A DNA stretch of 64,000 bases from MedAcidi-G1 sp002294285 (GTDB lineage Bacteria > Actinomycetota > Acidimicrobiia > Acidimicrobiales > MedAcidi-G1): assembly GCA_963999645.1 (NCBI GenBank), contig CAXEUY010000008.1:36514-100513 (forward strand). Direction: 5' to 3'. Numbering within the stretch: position 1 is the stretch's first letter; each line of letters starts with the position of its first letter. A program made the translations under genes and the position numbers. The notes beneath the pieces are model-generated. The model was given only the letters and a program-made list of their open reading frames with translations, was not told the origin of the DNA and ran no database searches. This document shows, one piece after another, positions 60,912-64,000 of the stretch.

Positions 60912-62678
60912 ATGAATAGTTCTAATTTAGGAAAAATAAAAGTGTCTCATCCGGAAAAAGTATCTAAACCATGGACACTTCAAAGGGGTCAAATATGGTT
61001 CTCCCTCTTAGCTATTTTTGGACTCTTTGTATGGTCAATAAGCAGGGTGGATCTTTCAGTCGGAGGAATTGTAGAAATCTTTGAAGGATGGCCTGAAACT
61101 CGGAATCTTTTGTCGCGTATGGTGCCTCCTTTTATTCCAAGTGAAGATTTTACAGTCATAACGAAAGCTGCTTTAGACACATTTTTCATTGCTTTCGCTG
61201 GAACTGCTTTAGGTATTGTTCTTGGTGTTCCTCTCGGGCTTCTTTCTGCCCGTAATCTCATGCCTTTTGCTCCAGTACGTGCACTTGCTCGCGCCATAAT
61301 CGTTTTCTCCAGAGCAACCCCTGCTTTAGTATTCGCCATTTGTTTTGTACGCCTTTATGGAATAGGGGTTCTTCCAGGGTTGCTAGCTATCGGAATCCAC
61401 TCAATAGGCATGATTGGCAAGTTAATAACAGATGCGGCAGAGGAGATTGATCCTGGACCTCGTGAAGGTGTAGTTGCTACAGGAGCAGGACCTTTACAAG
61501 ATTTGTATACAGGCGTTTGGAGTCAAATGGTTCCAACAGTTATTTCTATTTCTCTTTATCGTCTTGAAATTGATTTCAGGTCAGCTCCAATCCTTGGGTG
61601 GGTTGGAGCCGGAGGAATAGGACTTATTTTACGCGGCTATGCAGGAAGTCTTAGGTACCAGGAAATGCTTGGAATTACGATTCTCATTGTTGTTTTAGTA
61701 ATTCTCCTAGAGATACTTTCAGCAATTACACGACATGCACTTCTAGGAAAGACTGAGACCAAATTGCCTGGAAAGCCCAGTAAGTTTCTCGATTTGTTTT
61801 TCGGAGATCAGGCACGACCTGGCAAAAAAGTCGCAGATTGGATGATAAGTAAATCTTCAAATGAGCCAAAATTGAAAACGCGTAACCATGCAGATAGAAC
61901 ACTTACTCCTCCTTGGACTCGAGAAAGAGTCAAAGTCAATTCTGTGGGTTTAATTTTCTTTATTCTTCTCATATTTTCGATAGTTATTCCTGACATTGCT
62001 GCCAGCAAAATAGTAAACGGAAGTCAAAAACTCCCAAGTTTCATAGCAAGGCTTACACCCAATGATTGGTCATGGTTTACAGACAGAATTTTCAGCGACA
62101 TGGTCGACACGATCGCAATTGGTTTAGCAGCTACTGGAATAGCTTTGTTATTTGCGGTGCCTTTTTCTTTTCTTGCTGCCAGCAACACAGCCCCAGGAAG
62201 GCTTGTATATTTAATTTCACGATTTTTTATGCTACTTGTCAGATGCGTACCAGAGTTGGTTGTGGCAGTAGTTTTCGTAGCAGCAATTGGTCCCGGTCCA
62301 AAAACCGGAACTTTGGCTTTAGCAATAGGAATGTTTGGATTCATCACAAAACTTTTCGCTGATTCTATCGAAGAAGCCCGCCAAGGAATTAGAGATGGTG
62401 TCAACTCCACGGGAGCAAACAGACTTCAAGAGTCTGTTACTGGGGTATTGCCGCAAGTTGCCCCATCTATGGTCAGTAATTCCTTATACCTTCTAGACGT
62501 TGCAATTAGAAGCTCAACTATTTTAGGAATTGTCGGAGGTGGTGGAATCGGCTTCTTGCTAATGAGTGCAGCAAAAAGACTCTATTTTGAAACACTTGGT
62601 GGAATAATTTTCTGTATCTTCGTTGTTGTTTATCTAGTGGAAATTATTGCTACGTGGATAAGACGAAAAATTATCTGA
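60912..62678 (+). CDS. phnE: Phosphonate/phosphite ABC transporter, fused double permease
   Basis: The 588-residue protein holds two PhnE-like permease domains (about 50-275 and 345-588), each with an EAA-type loop. The first reads ITDAAEEIDPGPREGVVATGAGPLQDLYTGVWSQMVPTVISISLYRLEIDFRSAPILGWVGAGGIGLIL, the second FADSIEEARQGIRDGVNSTGANRLQ and SSTILGIVGGGGIGFLLMSAAKRLY. A cytoplasmic linker (about 285-330) joins them. In many bacteria two PhnE proteins are separate, so this is a fusion. It starts 18 nt after phnC. Confidence 0.92.
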   Translation: MNSSNLGKIKVSHPEKVSKPWTLQRGQIWFSLLAIFGLFVWSISRVDLSVGGIVEIFEGWPETRNLLSRMVPPFIPSEDFTVITKAALDTFFIAFAGTALGIVLGVPLGLLSARNLMPFAPVRALARAIIVFSRATPALVFAICFVRLYGIGVLPGLLAIGIHSIGMIGKLITDAAEEIDPGPREGVVATGAGPLQDLYTGVWSQMVPTVISISLYRLEIDFRSAPILGWVGAGGIGLILRGYAGSLRYQEMLGITILIVVLVILLEILSAITRHALLGKTETKLPGKPSKFLDLFFGDQARPGKKVADWMISKSSNEPKLKTRNHADRTLTPPWTRERVKVNSVGLIFFILLIFSIVIPDIAASKIVNGSQKLPSFIARLTPNDWSWFTDRIFSDMVDTIAIGLAATGIALLFAVPFSFLAASNTAPGRLVYLISRFFMLLVRCVPELVVAVVFVAAIGPGPKTGTLALAIGMFGFITKLFADSIEEARQGIRDGVNSTGANRLQESVTGVLPQVAPSMVSNSLYLLDVAIRSSTILGIVGGGGIGFLLMSAAKRLYFETLGGIIFCIFVVVYLVEIIATWIRRKII

Positions 62679-62756
62679 TAGTCATTGAACCTATGCCTAC
62701 AAAAGATAATTCGCAAGTGACCCCACTGTCTTACCTGCTGCTGAAAGAATGTAGAT

Positions 62757-64000
62757 ATGCAATTCAACACCTCTCAAATAGCAAGCATTACATCTGGTGA
62801 GTTATTTGGTGGCGAGAAGGAGGTAGAAGGGGCCACACAAGACTCGCGGCAGGTTAAACCAGGTTGTCTTTTTGTGCCACTGATATCGGAAAGAGACGGT
62901 CATTCTTATATAGATGAGGCTGTTGCATCAGGTGCTGCTGCTTATTTGACTCAACAAGAACCAAGAGAAGGTACATCCATACGGGTTGAAAACACATTGA
63001 CGGCGTTGAAGAGTTTAGGTAAAGCAGCACGTTTTTCTACTGATGCTCTAGTTGTCGGTGTAACAGGATCAGTAGGCAAGACTTCAGTGAAAGATATGAC
63101 AAAAGCTGTTTTAGGGCAGAAAGGAAAGGTTCACGCGAGTCGTAATTCTTACAATAATGAGATAGGTGTTCCTTTAACTCTCCTAAATACACCGCATGAC
63201 CCTGAATTTTTGGTATTGGAAATGGGAGCTCGCAGAGAAGGCAATATTGCAGAGCTTTGTGAAATTGTGTACCCGGATATTGGTGTCATTACCACTGTTG
63301 TTGAATCACATACTGAAGTGTTTGGCTCGATCGATTTAATATCGAACACGAAAGGGGAAATACTGGATCGACTACCCCCAGAGGGATGCGCTGTACTTAA
63401 TGCTGATGTGGAAGAGGTGACAAGACAGTCACCCAGAACTCGTGCAAGAACAATAACTTTTGGGCATCTAGGTGAGATACGTGCCACTTCTGCAAAATTC
63501 GATGAAAACTTGAAACCCTCATTCCTGCTGAACACCCCTTGGGGTAAGGCCAAAGTAAAACTCAATATTGCTGGCGAACAAATGATTTCTAATGCGCTAG
63601 CGTCTGCAGCTGTAGGTTTGGTAGCCGGATTGTCGCTTGATTCTGTGGTCGAAGGTTTAAGCAATGTGGAATTGTCGCCTTTAAGAATGGAAGTCACTAA
63701 AACTTCCCAAGGTATAACCGTTATAAATGACACGTATAACGCGAACCCTACTTCTATGAAAGCTGCTATAAATTCTTTAGCCTCACTCCCTTGCAGTGGT
63801 GCAAAAATTGCTTATTTGGGCGTTATGGCTGAACTGGGTGACAGGTCTTCTGATGCACATTTAGAAGTAAAAGAATATGCCGAAGAGCTCGGAGTTGAAG
63901 TCGTGGCTGTTGCAACAGATCTCTATGGAGATTCTCAAGTTGTAGAAATTGAAGATGTTCTACCCGAAATTGAAAAAAAGAATCTTGGTAAAGATGACGC
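62757..64000 (+). CDS. murF: UDP-N-acetylmuramoyl-tripeptide--D-alanyl-D-alanine ligase (partial)
   Basis: The reading frame is open to the window end, so the C-terminus is missing (414 residues seen). Mur ligase motifs are VVGVTGSVGKTSVKDM (P-loop, about 100-115), FLVLEMGARREGNI and the C-terminal-domain INDTYNANPTSMKAA. MurF adds D-Ala-D-Ala, the Ddl product, to UDP-MurNAc-tripeptide. It starts with ATG 62757, about 80 nt after phnE; the ribosome-binding site is weak. Confidence 0.95.
   Translation, partial: MQFNTSQIASITSGELFGGEKEVEGATQDSRQVKPGCLFVPLISERDGHSYIDEAVASGAAAYLTQQEPREGTSIRVENTLTALKSLGKAARFSTDALVVGVTGSVGKTSVKDMTKAVLGQKGKVHASRNSYNNEIGVPLTLLNTPHDPEFLVLEMGARREGNIAELCEIVYPDIGVITTVVESHTEVFGSIDLISNTKGEILDRLPPEGCAVLNADVEEVTRQSPRTRARTITFGHLGEIRATSAKFDENLKPSFLLNTPWGKAKVKLNIAGEQMISNALASAAVGLVAGLSLDSVVEGLSNVELSPLRMEVTKTSQGITVINDTYNANPTSMKAAINSLASLPCSGAKIAYLGVMAELGDRSSDAHLEVKEYAEELGVEVVAVATDLYGDSQVVEIEDVLPEIEKKNLGKDD

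Noticed and set aside
1..64000. CRISPR arrays, insertion sequences, prophage genes, integrases or att sites
   Set aside because: No repeated spacer pattern, transposase, integrase or phage structural gene was seen. The two tRNA genes have no flanking direct repeats noticed.

Overview
The window is a gene-dense, chromosome-like stretch of about 64 kb with low-to-moderate GC, short or negative intergenic gaps and many strand switches. Several traits point to a streamlined, probably marine, Actinobacteria/Acidimicrobiia-like lineage. These are a CarD regulator, a BldC-like helix-turn-helix protein, a DUF385 F420-type reductase, a SufD/Rieske/SufC/SufS/SufU set, smpB next to ssrA with an actinobacterial-style tag ending LALAA, and many acyl-CoA enzymes. 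The taxonomic call is inference; no rRNA lies in the window. I see no insertion sequence, prophage, CRISPR array or replication origin.

Layout. 1-8.3 kb: EamA transporter, DUF983, DapA-family aldolase, thioredoxin-like ferredoxin, PPOX protein, tRNA-Pro(TGG), an acyl-CoA ligase, a crotonase, Ogt, UspA and CarD. 8.3-20.3 kb: ProS, two oppositely oriented blocks of acyl-CoA, alcohol and amino-acid enzymes (acyl-CoA dehydrogenase, MetY, a beta-hydroxyacid dehydrogenase, MDR reductase, acyl-CoA ligase) and a run of poorly known small-fold proteins. 20.3-26.7 kb: a terminator, tmRNA with its promoter, a small membrane protein, SmpB, RNase PH, RdgB, a PAS-GGDEF-EAL protein, tRNA-Leu(TAG), ClpP and Rpe. 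26.7-37.7 kb: AceK, a cysteine-desulfurase-like protein, SelD, a kinase, a crotonase, an amidohydrolase, an acyl-CoA carboxylase subunit and its biotin carrier. 37.7-44.3 kb: a Suf Fe-S assembly region with two SufC ATPases. 44.3-51 kb: mixed metabolism, RNase HI, a highly structured RNA-like region and aconitase. 51-57.8 kb: a TetR-controlled operon of a fatty acyl-CoA reductase/HAD fusion, alcohol dehydrogenase, LarA-like protein and acyltransferase. 57.8-64 kb: Ddl, a phosphonate/phosphite-type ABC transporter (PhnD, PhnC, fused PhnE) and the start of MurF.

The strongest observations are four. (1) SelD at 30245-31279 is itself a selenoprotein: an in-frame TGA sits at the catalytic position, with a strong Shine-Dalgarno upstream and a bacterial SECIS-like hairpin downstream, so a conventional ORF call loses the first 35 residues including the active site. 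(2) Positions 48196-48421 look like a plus-strand structured RNA with mutually exclusive helices, one masking an AGGAGG, ending in a perfect 15-bp terminator hairpin. (3) The FAR-HAD/ADH/LarA-like/PlsC operon carries twin palindromic operators 21 bp apart beside a divergent TetR gene and looks like an undescribed lipid-alcohol pathway. (4) AceK, two SufC paralogues without SufB, and a perfect 18-bp inverted repeat between phnD and phnC are unusual for this context.
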